Assembly (NCBI GenBank): GCA_964036045.1
Contig: OZ038385.1
Location: forward strand, 35,814,101-35,878,100
Direction: 5' to 3'
Length of the DNA: 64,000 bases
Origin: Eutreptiella sp. 'Long Island Sound 2002'
Taxonomy: Eukaryota; Euglenozoa; Euglenophyceae; Eutreptiales; Eutreptiaceae
This document shows positions 53,358 to 64,000 of the stretch, piece after piece. The stretch's first letter is position 1. The number at the start of each line of letters is the position of its first letter. Under the pieces are notes generated by a model. That model saw only the letters and a list, made by a program, of their open reading frames with translations. It had not been told where the DNA came from and did no database searches. A program made the translations under genes and the position numbers.

Positions 53358-53590
53358 ACCCTCAACAAAACACTTCTACGCATTCAGTATCAATTGTACG
53401 AGCAAAAAAGTTTTGCATGCGCATTCTCTAATTGTGCGGAGCCAAGAAATGCACGGCATTGCCTTCTTTTAGGCAAAAAGCCACGGGGGGGGGGAGGCAT
53501 GATTCTCACTTCCGAGGGGGGGGGGGGGGCAGCGGCTATGGGGGCCATGTTTCTTTGTTCTGCAAGGGTGGGCGGCTCCACCCCCCCCCA
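53355..53590. repeat. Dispersed repeat R4, copy 2, with extended flank
   Basis: The 135-bp flank (CCCTCAACAAAACACTTCTA through GGCATTGCCTTCTTTTAGGC) is repeated at 60865-61000, again next to an R4 core. The two together form a roughly 230-bp duplicated unit. Confidence 0.9.
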
Positions 53591-53599
53591 AGGTGGTGC

Positions 53600-56500
53600 T
53601 GCACTGGGACTAGAACTAGAACGAAGACGCCAGAGAATTTTTGATCGGCCAAAGGCTCGGAAGAAAATTTGGCCCAATCTTTTGAAGGAGGGAGGGGGGG
53701 GGGGGGCATGAAGCCTTGATCGCCGAACTAGTCAGGATAACCGATTTTGATGCAGGTACAGATTTTCACACACCGCCAGGCACGAAGTCCACGCTCAATG
53801 AACTGACCCTGCAAGTGCTCTCTTCCCCTACTCTCTTCCCCAGGGCTCCTTTTAACAACTCAGGACCACTGCGGGGGCGGGGTCCCACACCACCACCCCA
53901 CCCCCCTGGACGTACTGGGTGAGACCTGCAACTCTACATCGCATACCGTGTGACGTCCGAACAATTGACAGAGGGTCCAAGGTGGTGAGTGCCACCTATC
54001 TGGTGGGGACAGTGCAGTTGGGGTCCCCAATCCGCTGAACCTGTACCCCTTCCTTCGCATTAAGAGGAGGTCTGCCCCATCTCTGCCAGCACCACGCGAC
54101 CCATTGTTGCGATGCACTGATAATTGGGAGGCACACCTGGTGGGGGTAGGACGGGGGGATAAAAATATCTGTTGTGGGCACTTGTGGCCCAAACCCGGGA
54201 GCCATTTCCGAGCACTTCAAAACAGGGCCATGAACAATTCACTGAACCGCTCCAGTCCGTTCTGCTGGAAGTCTCCCTTAACTCTGCAAACCAGCCTGGG
54301 GCACTGGGCTGCAGCACTCAGCAGGGGGCAGGATGGGCGAGCATGCACGGAAAGGCACAGAGTACTTACCAATGTATGTGCCCCCCAGCCCCAGCGGCCC
54401 AAAATACATACACCCCAAATGAATGGGGTCCGTACACCGACTGCACTCAACAGAAGGTGATGCACTGCCCCTGCCAGCCTTCTACTGCCTATCAACCCTC
54501 TGTTACCCTTATTAGCCCTGGAGCTCACCAACCCTCAACCGCATGCAGTATCACACTGCCAGCGGCCGTATCATAGGAGCTGCCTTCTGCCAGCATTGCA
54601 TCCTGGTCCGCCATCCACGCACAGCCTGTGTGCAAGCAATGACGACACCTGGATGGCCTCCAGGCGGAGGGGGCTTGGAAGCCCTGCGCTGCGGAGTACT
54701 GCCACCCAGACTGGTGGACTTGATGGGGAGGTTGTACACTGACGGGGACGGGATGACGCGCAGAGACGATCCGATGTTGGTAATAAGCCAATTTGTCTGA
54801 TTCGTTAAGGATCGGCCCAATACAACTTTGTCTGACAAAAGCTGCGGGGGGATGGAATGGCAAGTCTGCAACGGCGGGGGGTCAGGACCCCGGACCCTGC
54901 TGCAATACCCTGCAGCACCCACTGAATGGGGTTGTCCTCATGGAGAATCCATCAAGAGTAGGGGACACCGGTGGCCCATGCTGGCACAAAAGGGCCACAG
55001 GTTGGTCTCCATTTACTCCGTCCGCCACCTGTTCAGGCTGTGTTTGCCCTGATAATCCAGTGCCTTTTGCCTGCTGCAGTCTGGCGGCGTCCTCTTTCGT
55101 GCAGTGCTTATTGTCTGGAGGGACCCTGCCAGGGGATTGCTTACCATGCAGTGGGTTGGGGGGCGAATTGGCCCCTTTCCAACTGATCCACGCTTTTTTG
55201 AAACAAAAAGAGTTATTGCACAGACCCCAGTTGTTAGTTCACAAAGTGTCTTCTGCAGTCCTGGGCTAAAGACAACCAATTTGTATTGTGTAATTTTACG
55301 TTTACATTGCATTTTACATTTACGATTTCCAACTGTGTTGCCTCAAAAAGCCATTTTTCTATTGTTTCGGTGTTTTCGGGCAAAAAGACCGTTTGTTGTT
55401 TGTTTGGCAGGGTCACAGCATTTGGGTGCGAAATTTTGCTCAGCAAATTGGGAATGCATGCGAAATAAATGTCGAAATTTGCTGGCCGAAAAAAACCTCG
55501 TTCACGGCTGCCCCCTATAAGGAGAGTGTGAGAGGAAGAAAAGGAGAAGAGCGGAGACGGAAACCAGATGGAGTGCCAAAGTAGAATGAAGGGGTGTGAA
55601 GGCGTCTGAATAGTTGACAGTATTGTGTGATAGGTGGAGCATGCAAACCAAGGCTAGTTTGTTGCGTGTGGGCTTAACTAAAGCTGTATCTTGCATGCGT
55701 TGCATGTTGTTGTGGCCTTTGCAGGTATACCCTGATGGCTGTTTACACCTCTGCTAGGTTACCCCCCATCCCCCGTCCAATCGGCACACTTGGTCAGCCT
55801 TTTTGGCAACCCCCCTGCAGATTAGTCACTCAGGCCTTCGGGGAGTGGTACTGCACTGGGCATGTACCACACAAACTTTTGAACCGACACCCCTGGCTGG
55901 CACTCTTCGAGGTGCTATCCAAGATTCTGTGCACTGGGAACCTGGTATGGCTGGGGTCATGCAGCCATTTCAGCCCTCCCTGCTCTGGAGACCCCAATAT
56001 ACCAGGGGTTATGTAAACATGGTACTGCTGTGCTGCTGCTGGGGGGGGGGGAGCGGCATGCACCATGCGCACACCGTGCATCTTTTTTATTAAGATAATT
56101 TACCTGACACCATTGTTTTGCTTTGCTGCCACCCCGTGAGGTGCTGTGTTGCTGAGCTGGTACCCCATTTCACCCTACATGCCCCGAGGACTGCATTGTA
56201 CATGCTATCCCTTGGTCCCTACTTTCCTTCCTTTATGACACATTTCATGGATTCTGTGCCCATCATTTCTATTGGAGTGGTTTGGGCTCTTTGAGCTTTG
56301 CAATCCCAAATATGCAGCACATATTTACAGCCGCCCGGACCCACCCCAAATGAGTTTCTTCAGCGGCCCAGACCTGCCCAAAATGAATTTCTTCAGCCGC
56401 TGGAAGTACCTGGCACACTTTTTTTTTTTGATCAAATAGGCCAGTTCATAATGTGCCAAGGACCGCTGTGGGCCAAGTTCGATGCAAATACAGATTTCGG

Positions 56501-57290
56501 CAAAGCCAGGGTGTGCATACGGGCTGCAGCTCATGACTGCGCCCCCATGGTTTCCCGTCGGGGTGGTTGTGGTCATGTCATTGGTATTTCCCACTCGTTT
56601 GGATCCCAGTGCGTTTTGTGGCGTTTTGGCAGAGGCTGCATCGGGACTTCCCACAAGGTGGGGTCCCAATGTTCTCGCGGCCGTTTCCGTATGAGGTATA
56701 TCGTCTGTCGTGCTGGTCGGGACGTTTGCCAGTAATGTGTCGTCTTTTGTTTGCAGGCGTCAAGGTAGCACTGTGTCATGTTCGCCAAGTGTTCCTGCTG
56801 GCACCACATGTAGAGTGCCTGCCGTAGGTGAAGGTCCAGCAGCTTCTCAGTGCCAGCGCACATCCTCTGGTACCGCCCACAGATCAGTAGCAGCATTTGC
56901 AACACACTGATAGCCAAAACGGACTATCACATGCTCGTCACAAAAACTGATCAAAGACCAGATGACAGCACAACGACTGCACGACACACACGCACACCTG
57001 TGCCAAATGCGCAGGCAATGGTATGAACAAGCAAAGTACGACACAGGGATGTGGTATGCGGAAGCAAAAAAGGAAGTACCTGGCACACTTCAGGGGAGGG
57101 GATAATTTCTCGATGTGGGATATTTCGCGTTTCCAATTCGTGCGAAAATTCCCACACAATTGTCACGTTGCTGCAGAAATAAACTCATGTTGAAATTCAG
57201 CACAATCGCTCGCACAGTTGCCTTTGCCACACTCTCAACATTTGTAAACGGGTACAGCCAAATTCTGTGGGTACGAAGACTCTCGCCGCC
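53600..57290. other. Region without a supportable gene
   Basis: Moderate-GC DNA with few simple repeats. A minus-strand frame at 55234-55446 (NKQQTVFLPENTETIEKWLF) and one at 56573-56917 with a duplicated HWDPxxWExPM motif look somewhat codon-like. Either may be transposon-derived, the latter being downstream of the LINE RNase H. GGAAGTACCTGGCACACTT occurs twice (about 56403 and 57074). Confidence 0.35.
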
Positions 57291-57293
57291 GAT

Positions 57294-58875
57294 TCATCCT
57301 GTTGTTTCACATTTGTCCACTTTCTGCGTACACGGGGGTAGCGGGAGGGCTGTTGCTATTTTTGCCCATTTGTCAACCTCATTATTTCGTAGTATTGCCT
57401 CCCGGTCCTCTGGTAGCATCAGACAATTTGCAATGGCTGGGACCCAAGAAAAGAGTACCGGCCGAGTTTCTAGGTGTTGGGCAACCTGTTGTCGTAAGTC
57501 CACATCCGCACACTCCCGGTGGGGAGGTCGTGGTATCTAGAGTACCATGGCTAGGTTGTCCATGGTGAGCATGTCACCAGGTTTGGCAAGATTTGGTGCT
57601 GTTTCAAGTGCAGCCCCTTGCAACTCACCTCTGTATGGGGTTTGTGGTCCTGCCACATGGGCGATGATAATGAGTGGCCCACAGGACAGTGCAACACCAG
57701 CCCTTTCTACCTGTGCCTCTAGTGAAGGCACCTCCAGTTTGCTACCGTCATTGAACCAAGCGGTCCCTTGTTTTGGTTTCCCATTAGTGTAGCAGTGGTG
57801 TACTGCAACGGTAATGGGAGAGAATCCGGGTGGAATCGTGCCCGCTTCATGTATTTGTGGTATTGATGTGTGGGCCATGTACCTGGCCGAGTAATCAGGG
57901 ATAGCAACATTGGGCGTTTGGGACTGTAGAAGTTGCCCATCATCAAAGGATTGTTCGTCATACAAGAAATTTGGGTCCGCCAAGTGATGCCCCAGCTACT
58001 TAAAGACGGGCGCCAAGATTTTTATTCTGTTTCCTTCCCATGTGACGTAGGCACATTTATGGCGGGGGGGCCAGTGGTAGACTTCAGTTTTGGGGTGATT
58101 GATTCTGAAGCCCAAGGAAATGGAAAGGTCGTGGCCATGGTGCAATACCTTGCGCAGGGTGGCTTTATCTGGCATGACAACTGCAATATCATCTACATAT
58201 ACAAAGAAGCGGGCGCTAGGGAATTCCCTGCTCAAGGTGGCATGGAAAATCTCATAAACCACGTTGAACAAGGAGGGGGATAGGGGGCAGCCCTCCTTGA
58301 TACCCCGCCGTAGCGCGTACCGAAAATCGTACTACTGGTTAGTGGAAGAGTGATAAATGGAGGCACTCATGCTGAGTAATTTGGTGGGGGGGGTGCCAAT
58401 GATACGGAGTGCTTCTAGGATATTTGGGTGGGGGGTACTCGGGAAAGCCTTTGCTATGTCCAATAAACATACACACGACTTTTCCCGTTGCAGCAGCTCA
58501 GCCCACAGGCTCAGGGCATGTGAGGATGTGGTATAGCCCTTTCACCTGCCAGCTTGGGTAGGAGACAGAGACCGTTCTAACGGTTCTTTGAGAGCGTGCA
58601 ACGGTAGTCTAGAGATCACGAGGTACATGGAGTAGGATAAAGTAATGGGGCGGTAATTTAGGGCTGATTGGGTGGGGCCTTATGAGGGTAACGCGGGAGA
58701 GCAACCATTCTGGCGGTATTCTCTGTGACTCCCAGACGGCGCATATGGAGAAGTACAGGTCCGCCTGCAGATCCTCTAGCAACAAGTTCCGTAAATGGTG
58801 GCCAAATTGGTCTGGTCCCAGGGCCTTGTTGTGCGGTTGCTGTAGTACTGCTCTGATGTCATCCCATATTGGAAC
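57294..58875 (-). mobile_element. Decayed LINE with reverse transcriptase and RNase H
   Basis: Minus strand, 5' to 3': KALGPDQFG and RIPPEWLLSRVTLI near 58680-58840; then, after a frameshift near 58670, NYRPITLSYSMYLVISRL, LDIAKAFPSTP, RRGIKEGCPLSP and FFVYVDDIAVV (the catalytic YVDD); then LGHHLADP; then RNase H with FNDGS, PYRGELQGA, TMDNLA and NEVDKWAK. Between 58660 and 57294 one frame is kept apart from three TAG and one TGA stops. The endonuclease domain was not found. It is non-autonomous now. The order RT then RNase H is typical of several LINE clades. Confidence 0.88.
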
Positions 58876-58889
58876 GTGTGGTTTGAAAC

Positions 58890-60480
58890 CGGTTTGTGTG
58901 GAGAGAGTCTGATGCAGCCGCTCTCAGGCTTTCGCCGGATTCCATGACGGGTCTCCTCCGAATTGCGGCAAACGTACAAGCGCACAGTGCATGCTGGGGT
59001 GGGGTTGGGATGAGCTGGGGTGGGGTTGGGCTGGGCTAGGCTGGGATTCTAATGCACACCTTTTTTGCTCACACTTTGCATGCTTCAACTTGTAGTTTGG
59101 GGTATCATTCACCAAACATTGGGCAGAATCCAACCCATGAGTGCCAAGTTATGAATTTCCTCATCTTGGGCCAGCTTCCTACTTCTTGCTAGACCCCGTG
59201 GTCCATGTTGGGCAGGGGGGTGCAAACCCTTGGAGGTTGCACCCATTCAATCTTTGCCATCCTGCAAACTGTGATGGAGAAACTTGTTTCAAGTGCTAAC
59301 GGCCATGCTATGCCTAAGCCCAGGGACCTTTGGCAACTAAGTGTGGGAAGGCTAGGGTTGGGGCATCATACACCTACACTAACTTGCCCCCTAGACGCCC
59401 CCCCCCCCCGCCCACCGCGGGCAGGGTAAGCAGCCATTTCCAAACAGAAGAGAGAGAGGGGGGGGGAGGGAGAGAGAGGCACAAATGGGTAGAGAAAATG
59501 TCAGGCCAAACGAGGAAAATGTATACCCAAAGTGGCGTTGCGTATGGCCTTGTTGCTGCCACGTGCCAAAGGGTTGTGTAAATACTTTGCCGGTTCCATG
59601 AAACAAAGCCCTAACAGATGTGCCATGAGCCCCGCCCCCCGCCCCCCGTGTTGGGGGGGTGGTTATTTCATTACATTGCTGTTTGTGAGAAGCATGGGGT
59701 GTGTGTGCTGTGGGTGCCTCCCTTGAGGACTGGTTGCATCACTACGGGGGCACATTGTCAGATGAATGGTGCGTGTTAGCACACAATTGGCTCACAAATC
59801 CCAGTGTATGCGTAGGGCCCTGATTTGCACACTTGACCTTCGCTTGGCTGTCCCTTTTCGCTGGGCTGCCCCTTGGGAGACAGTTCTAGCACACAGGGTG
59901 ATGTTGTGTTGGGGTTTACAAAATTGTGGCGCCGTATCAGATTCCAGCTGACCGGACACGTAATTGCCGAGCAATCGATTAGGTATGTGAATGGTAGGTA
60001 TGATACAGTCTTGGCACTGCGCACCTCAATGGGTCAGTCACCATTTTAAAGGTGGCGCCTAAATAGTAATTCTTCAAAAGCTTGAGCAGAAGTAAAAATG
60101 TGGTGCAACATTCATTGGTTGACACAAAACAGCAGTACAATCTAATACAAATGCATGAGTCCCCCACAATGGTGTGTTTGCTTGAATTCACAACAAATAA
60201 TCTCCCCCTACGTTAAAATTAAATTTACCTGTGTAACTTTAGTTTTGAAAAGCCGTGGCCTCGTATTTGAATCTGGTTGACGAGACACACCGTTGCCAGT
60301 CAATCTGTGACCAATCTCAATCCTGTCCCATGGCCCCACATCCCGCACATAATCATGTACCACAAACCGATAAAACGGGGGGAGATCCCGTGAAGACCTG
60401 ACCCTCGGCCGGCAAAATACTTACATCCCTGTTGGCCCCTTCATACAATTCTCCTTGTCCCCCACCGAGCCCCAAACAGG
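58890..60480. other. Region without a supportable gene
   Basis: It shows short TGGGGTGGGGTTGGGATGAG-type repeats near 59000, a GA-rich tract near 59445-59480, and poly-C/G runs. No coding signal was found. Confidence 0.4.
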
Positions 60481-60600
60481 CCCCCCCCCCCCATGGCATT
60501 GGCCCGGGTCATGATTCTCACTTCCGAAGGGGGGGCCCAGCGGCTAGGGGGGCCATGTTTCTATGTTCCAGGTGGGGGGGGGGGGGGCAGCGACATGCCA
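60481..60600. repeat. Dispersed repeat R4, copy 3
   Basis: It carries CATGGCATTGGCCCGGGTCA, ATGATTCTCACTTCCGA and GGCCATGTTTCTATGTTCCAGG, followed by a G14 run. Confidence 0.9.
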
Positions 60601-60695
60601 TTGCGGAGGTACTCAATACTCATGGTGCCATCTTGGTTCACCTTCAAGATTTTGCACGGCACCACCTCACCGGTACTGCGCTTGTAGGTTGGCAT
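60590..60695 (-). CDS. Possible exon: MPTYKRSTGEVVPCKILKVN...
   Basis: An ATG at 60693-60695 opens about 34 codons, MPTYKRSTGEVVPCKIL then NQDGTMSIEYLRNGMS, before the R4 repeat. The small hydrophobic-strand pattern is protein-like, perhaps from a small beta-barrel domain, but I cannot assign a family. It may be part of a repeat-borne coding remnant. Confidence 0.3.
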
Positions 60696-60864
60696 TGATA
60701 CACAAACAAAGAGACCATGGAAAACTGCATGCGCAAAGGAGAAACGGCAAGAGAGCGGAATAAAGACGAAAACTTGCACATTTGGTGTAGTACCATTCCA
60801 CGGCCTTTCAAAGGTTAACGGCCATAGCCCTCTAAGGGCTCTAAGGGCTCTAAAGGCATCTCAA

Positions 60865-61090
60865 ACCCTCAACAATACACTTCTACGCATTAAGTATCAA
60901 TTGTAAGAGCAAAATAATTTTGCATGCACATCCTCTAACCGTGGGGAGCCAAGAAATGCACGGCATTGCCTTCTTTTAGGCAAAAAGCCACGGGGGGGTG
61001 GGGGGCAGCGGCTGGCGGGGCCATGTTTCTTTGTTCTGCAAGGGGGGGCCAGCAACAAGGGGGGGGGGGGGGGGCAGTGACATGGGGGGG
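60865..61090. repeat. Dispersed repeat R4, copy 4, with extended flank
   Basis: The flank CCCTCAACAATACACTTCTA through TTCTTTTAGGC matches 53355-53480 and leads into an R4 core with G runs of 9 to 16. Confidence 0.9.
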
Positions 61091-61104
61091 GGGGACCAGA
61101 AATC

Positions 61105-61500
61105 ATAACAGCAATCTGCTTAGGCGCTTGCCAAGCACCATCTGACAACCCAACCAGTACATGTTGAACCGGGACACCAGGTCCACCGGATTCCATTTGG
61201 ATTCTACATAACGCATGGTAAAGCCAACACCGTGCCACCTTAACGAATGTGCGATTCTGTACAAAATGTGTTGTTGTTGTTGCTGTGGCACAACCCCATA
61301 ACGTAATTTGAGCCAGTGCTCCCACATTATCTACAATCAGTTCAACATGGAACGCCCAATGTCAATTATGCCATCATTCAGGTCCCTTTTGGCTGGCATC
61401 AGGCGCCATGACTTGTTCAACATTTCATTGCCTCCCATATCCCCCAGATTTCTCCTCACACTGGATTTCTTATACAACATTTGGTCGATATTCTGGTAGT
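61105..61500 (-). mobile_element. Retroelement RNase H fragment
   Basis: The minus strand contains VDNVGALAQI, a catalytic-Asp strand, and then in another frame FTMRYVESKWNPVDLVSRF, the usual end of RNase H in LTR- or DIRS-type retroelements (W-V-x-S-K-x-N-P-A-D-x-x-S-R). The frame change falls in a CAA-repeat tract near 61265-61280. An upstream segment at 61330-61500 (LYKKSSVRRNLGDMGG) is open and may be part of the same copy. Confidence 0.6.
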
Positions 61501-61649
61501 AGGGCCAGAAAGAGAAGCCACTTAGTCAGCCACACACCACATTGCTGCTGCACTTCATTGGGCAGGGAGTTTTAGCAGCCCCAACTGTCAGACTGACACC
61601 ACTGAGCGTATGACCTGGACAATGTTGCACGATGGGGGTTGTTGGCACT

Positions 61650-61962
61650 CCATCATTAGTCACATAAACAAGTGCAATGTTTTTTGGGTTAATTGGGCTG
61701 AATTTCGAGGGCAGAAAACCTGGGTGGTGCGTTTATTGCGGGGCCTCGGGCATGGCTCAAATGAGGCCTCAGCCCCCCCCCCCCCCCAGCCCCCCCAAAT
61801 TTGGCGAAGAAATCCCAACGAATCGGCAGAACGAATCGGCGAACCGATTCAGGCGAAACAGCTTCCCTGTGACCTGGATCTCGGTCCCAAGCCTCAAACA
61901 TACCTTCCTTTTGGTTGTTATGTTATGTTGGAGTCACGTGGCAACCCAAAATCGCTCCCAGT
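61650..61962. repeat. Direct repeat R5, copy 1
   Basis: CCATCATTAGTCACATAAAC through AAATCGCTCCCAGT matches 63683-64000 almost base for base. The main difference is poly-C length. Confidence 0.95.
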
Positions 61963-63682
61963 TTTCGGGGAAAAAAATTTCACCCCTCGGTCTGTACACG
62001 GTGTTTGAGCAGTACTATGTCAAGCACAGTCAGTACCCTACTAGTTGGTGCACTGGACCTACACATGAATGAATGATGCTGGTTTCGATCCCACTTGCAC
62101 ACTTTTAGTTCCAGGCTGGGAGTGGTCAACCTGGTGTAAAATTTGTGATTCATGCACAAATGAAGCCTGCTACAAGAAGACGAATGCACACAGGAACACA
62201 GGAATCCCATCAAAACATTGCTGGACTTCAACATTGTGACCTGCAAGTGCTGCAAGTGTAAAGGGCTAAGGTATTACTGCCCAAATCCAGCAGCTAAGGT
62301 GTACCCAGTTGTTGGCATACTCAACAATGGCCACTGGAATGGGCTCACCTACGAGAGGTTTGGCTAGAGGGCCAGTGGCAATCAGCTGTCAATTGAGCGT
62401 CAACTGCCACCTTAAGGGCCTACGTCAAAAAAAAATTGTTTCACTGCAAGTGAACAGCATGCCACCACTGGCTACCAGTTCAAAGCATTTCTCACCCAAA
62501 TGGGCTTTGGTTGGTCGATGCAGACTTTGTAAACTGGCCCACACGTTGACATGCACACTGCGAGGGTGCCGCCCACACACCGCGCACAAGTCGTGCACCG
62601 TGCACACTGCACCATTGAAGTATCCTCGGTTTTACGCCACGCTGCAGAGCATAGCCCCAAGACTTCAAAACGGAGCAACGTGGTGACTTGCGGCGCCACA
62701 TGCGCATCAGGGTTCACGGACATGCCCTGGTGCGCTCTGTGCACCGCGCGCACGCGGGCGGGACCCTCTGTGGCCAATTGCATGCCAAAAAGCCATGGCA
62801 GGGGCAGTCGTCCGTTCTTTGCTTCAAGCATTGTGTTTATCATTCCGTGGTTGGGGCCAAGTTGGTGCACTGTGTGCACACTGCGAGCGCACTGCATGTG
62901 CACTGCCTGGGCACCGCGTGCGCACTGCGTGCACTCCAGGGACAGAGGCATTCTGCCTTGACCCCATTGGGGCCCAACTTGTAGCAATATGCAGCACAAT
63001 GTGGGCCGTTACTGATAAACCATGCTACTGATTCACAATGATCCGAGAGTGCGGATGGAGGGTTCAAGTGCTGGCTCATAAAGAGAATCCACAAAGACTT
63101 TGTTTCCTAGAGATAGCAAGGCAATGACATTTATGCAGGCGCCAACTAGTGACAAAAGGCCAAAACTTAGGGTTCAAGTAGTTGCTGATATACAAAAGGT
63201 TGCACTGGGTGCGCACTGCGTGCACAGCATTCCCTGGGGACGACAACAGCCTAGGCCACCCACCATTTCAGAGGGCTGTTACAGAAGAAGCGGGGAAAAC
63301 AGGAAACAGTAGTCCCGGAAGAGGGCCAAATGCTCCTGCTCACGGTTTTGGCAACAACATCATCCTGCTTTTGCATCATCATGTGCAGGTTCCAAGGATC
63401 AACATGGTGAATTTGTGCAGCAGCCCGGATACACCGAAGCTCGTCAACGGAATCCCTGATCCTGACTTTTGTGGCGGTGTGGTGGTAGACACACAGCACA
63501 TTTGTTGCCACTTCAGACCATAGCCAGTGATACAATTAATTTCCACTCGGCTGCGTGAAGCGTCAACATGTGAACATGTGGGGGGGTGGCCAACTCGAGC
63601 TGTAGCCTGCAGTAATCTGCCACCTGCACACCCTGCAAAAACACATCAATACCTCTGATACATATCATAAATCATCATTAGT
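61963..63682. other. Region between R5 copies, no gene seen
   Basis: It contains a GTGCAC/TGCGCACTGCGTGCAC-rich patch (about 62580-62940, recurring at 63205-63225). No frame shows a recognisable family. Confidence 0.45.
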
Positions 63683-64000
63683 CCATCATTAGTCACGTAG
63701 ACAAGTGCAATGTTTTCTGGGTTAATGGGGCTGAATTTCGAGGGCAGAAAACCTGGGTGGTGCGTTTATTGCGGGGCCTCGGGCATGGCTCAAATGAGGC
63801 CTCAGCGCCCCCCCCCCCCCCCCCCAGCCCCCCCAAATTTGGCGAAGAAATCCCAACGAATCGGCAGAACGAATCGGCGAACCGATTCAGGCGAAACAGC
63901 TTCCCTGTGACCTGGATCTCGGTCCCAAGCCTCAAACATACCTTCCTTTTGGTTGTTATGTTATGTTGGAGTCACGTGGCAACCCAAAATCGCTCCCAGT
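63683..64000. repeat. Direct repeat R5, copy 2, reaching the window edge
   Basis: It is identical in order to 61650-61962 and still matching at base 64000, so the repeat continues beyond the window. Confidence 0.95.

Noticed and set aside
57294-57983. Stop-codon reassignment (TAG to glutamine)
   Set aside because: The stops occur in a dead LINE that also has a frameshift and a TGA, and gene 1 ends with TAG after a complete C2 domain.

Overview
The window is eukaryotic nuclear DNA, most likely from an alveolate, possibly a chromerid-like alga (moderate to low confidence on the lineage). Reasons: no bacterial-style gene packing; short exons with canonical GT-AG borders separated by long repeat-packed introns; exons coding for alveolin-type EKIVEVP/VPVERIVE repeats; non-LTR retrotransposon and hAT transposon relics; and very many poly-G/poly-C runs, (CA)n, (GGTAT)n and minisatellites. 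I saw no rRNA, tRNA, CRISPR array or bacterial operon. Almost every long open frame here is an artefact of GC-rich or simple-repeat DNA, so coding calls rest on exon borders, intron phase and family similarity. All gene models are read by eye; no search or RNA evidence was available.

Layout. 1-5728: gene-poor DNA downstream of gene 1. 5729-24435, minus strand: gene 1, a 12-exon SHIP-like inositol polyphosphate 5-phosphatase of about 577 readable residues with the order PH-like domain, 5-phosphatase (IPPc) fold, C2 domain. All 11 exon junctions agree in phase, which strongly supports the model. Several catalytic residues are replaced, so it may be a pseudophosphatase. Its introns hold a plus-strand LINE relic, LINE 3' tails, a 47-bp hairpin minisatellite, a GGTTGGC minisatellite and inverted or dispersed repeats. 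The start codon was not found.

25436-49003, minus strand: a second set of exons in the same orientation upstream of gene 1. The core (28.8-41.5 kb) codes for alveolin-like valine/glutamate/proline repeats plus a coiled-coil-like exon, as expected for a cortical (inner membrane complex) structural protein. Nearly all exons are phase 0 at both ends and three are exactly 78 nt. Exons at the two edges (25.4, 26.4, 45, 48.3, 48.9 kb) are less certain and could belong to other genes. A decayed hAT element sits in the intron at 41.6-42.9 kb.

49-64 kb: mostly non-genic. From about 51 kb the DNA is visibly less GC-rich and holds a decayed minus-strand LINE (57.3-58.9 kb), a retroelement RNase H fragment (61.1-61.5 kb), a four-copy G-tract repeat family and a 0.3-kb duplication that runs off the window end.

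If expressed, gene 1 would be a phosphoinositide-linked membrane protein and gene 2 a cortical cytoskeleton protein. Nothing here shows that they work together beyond tandem orientation.
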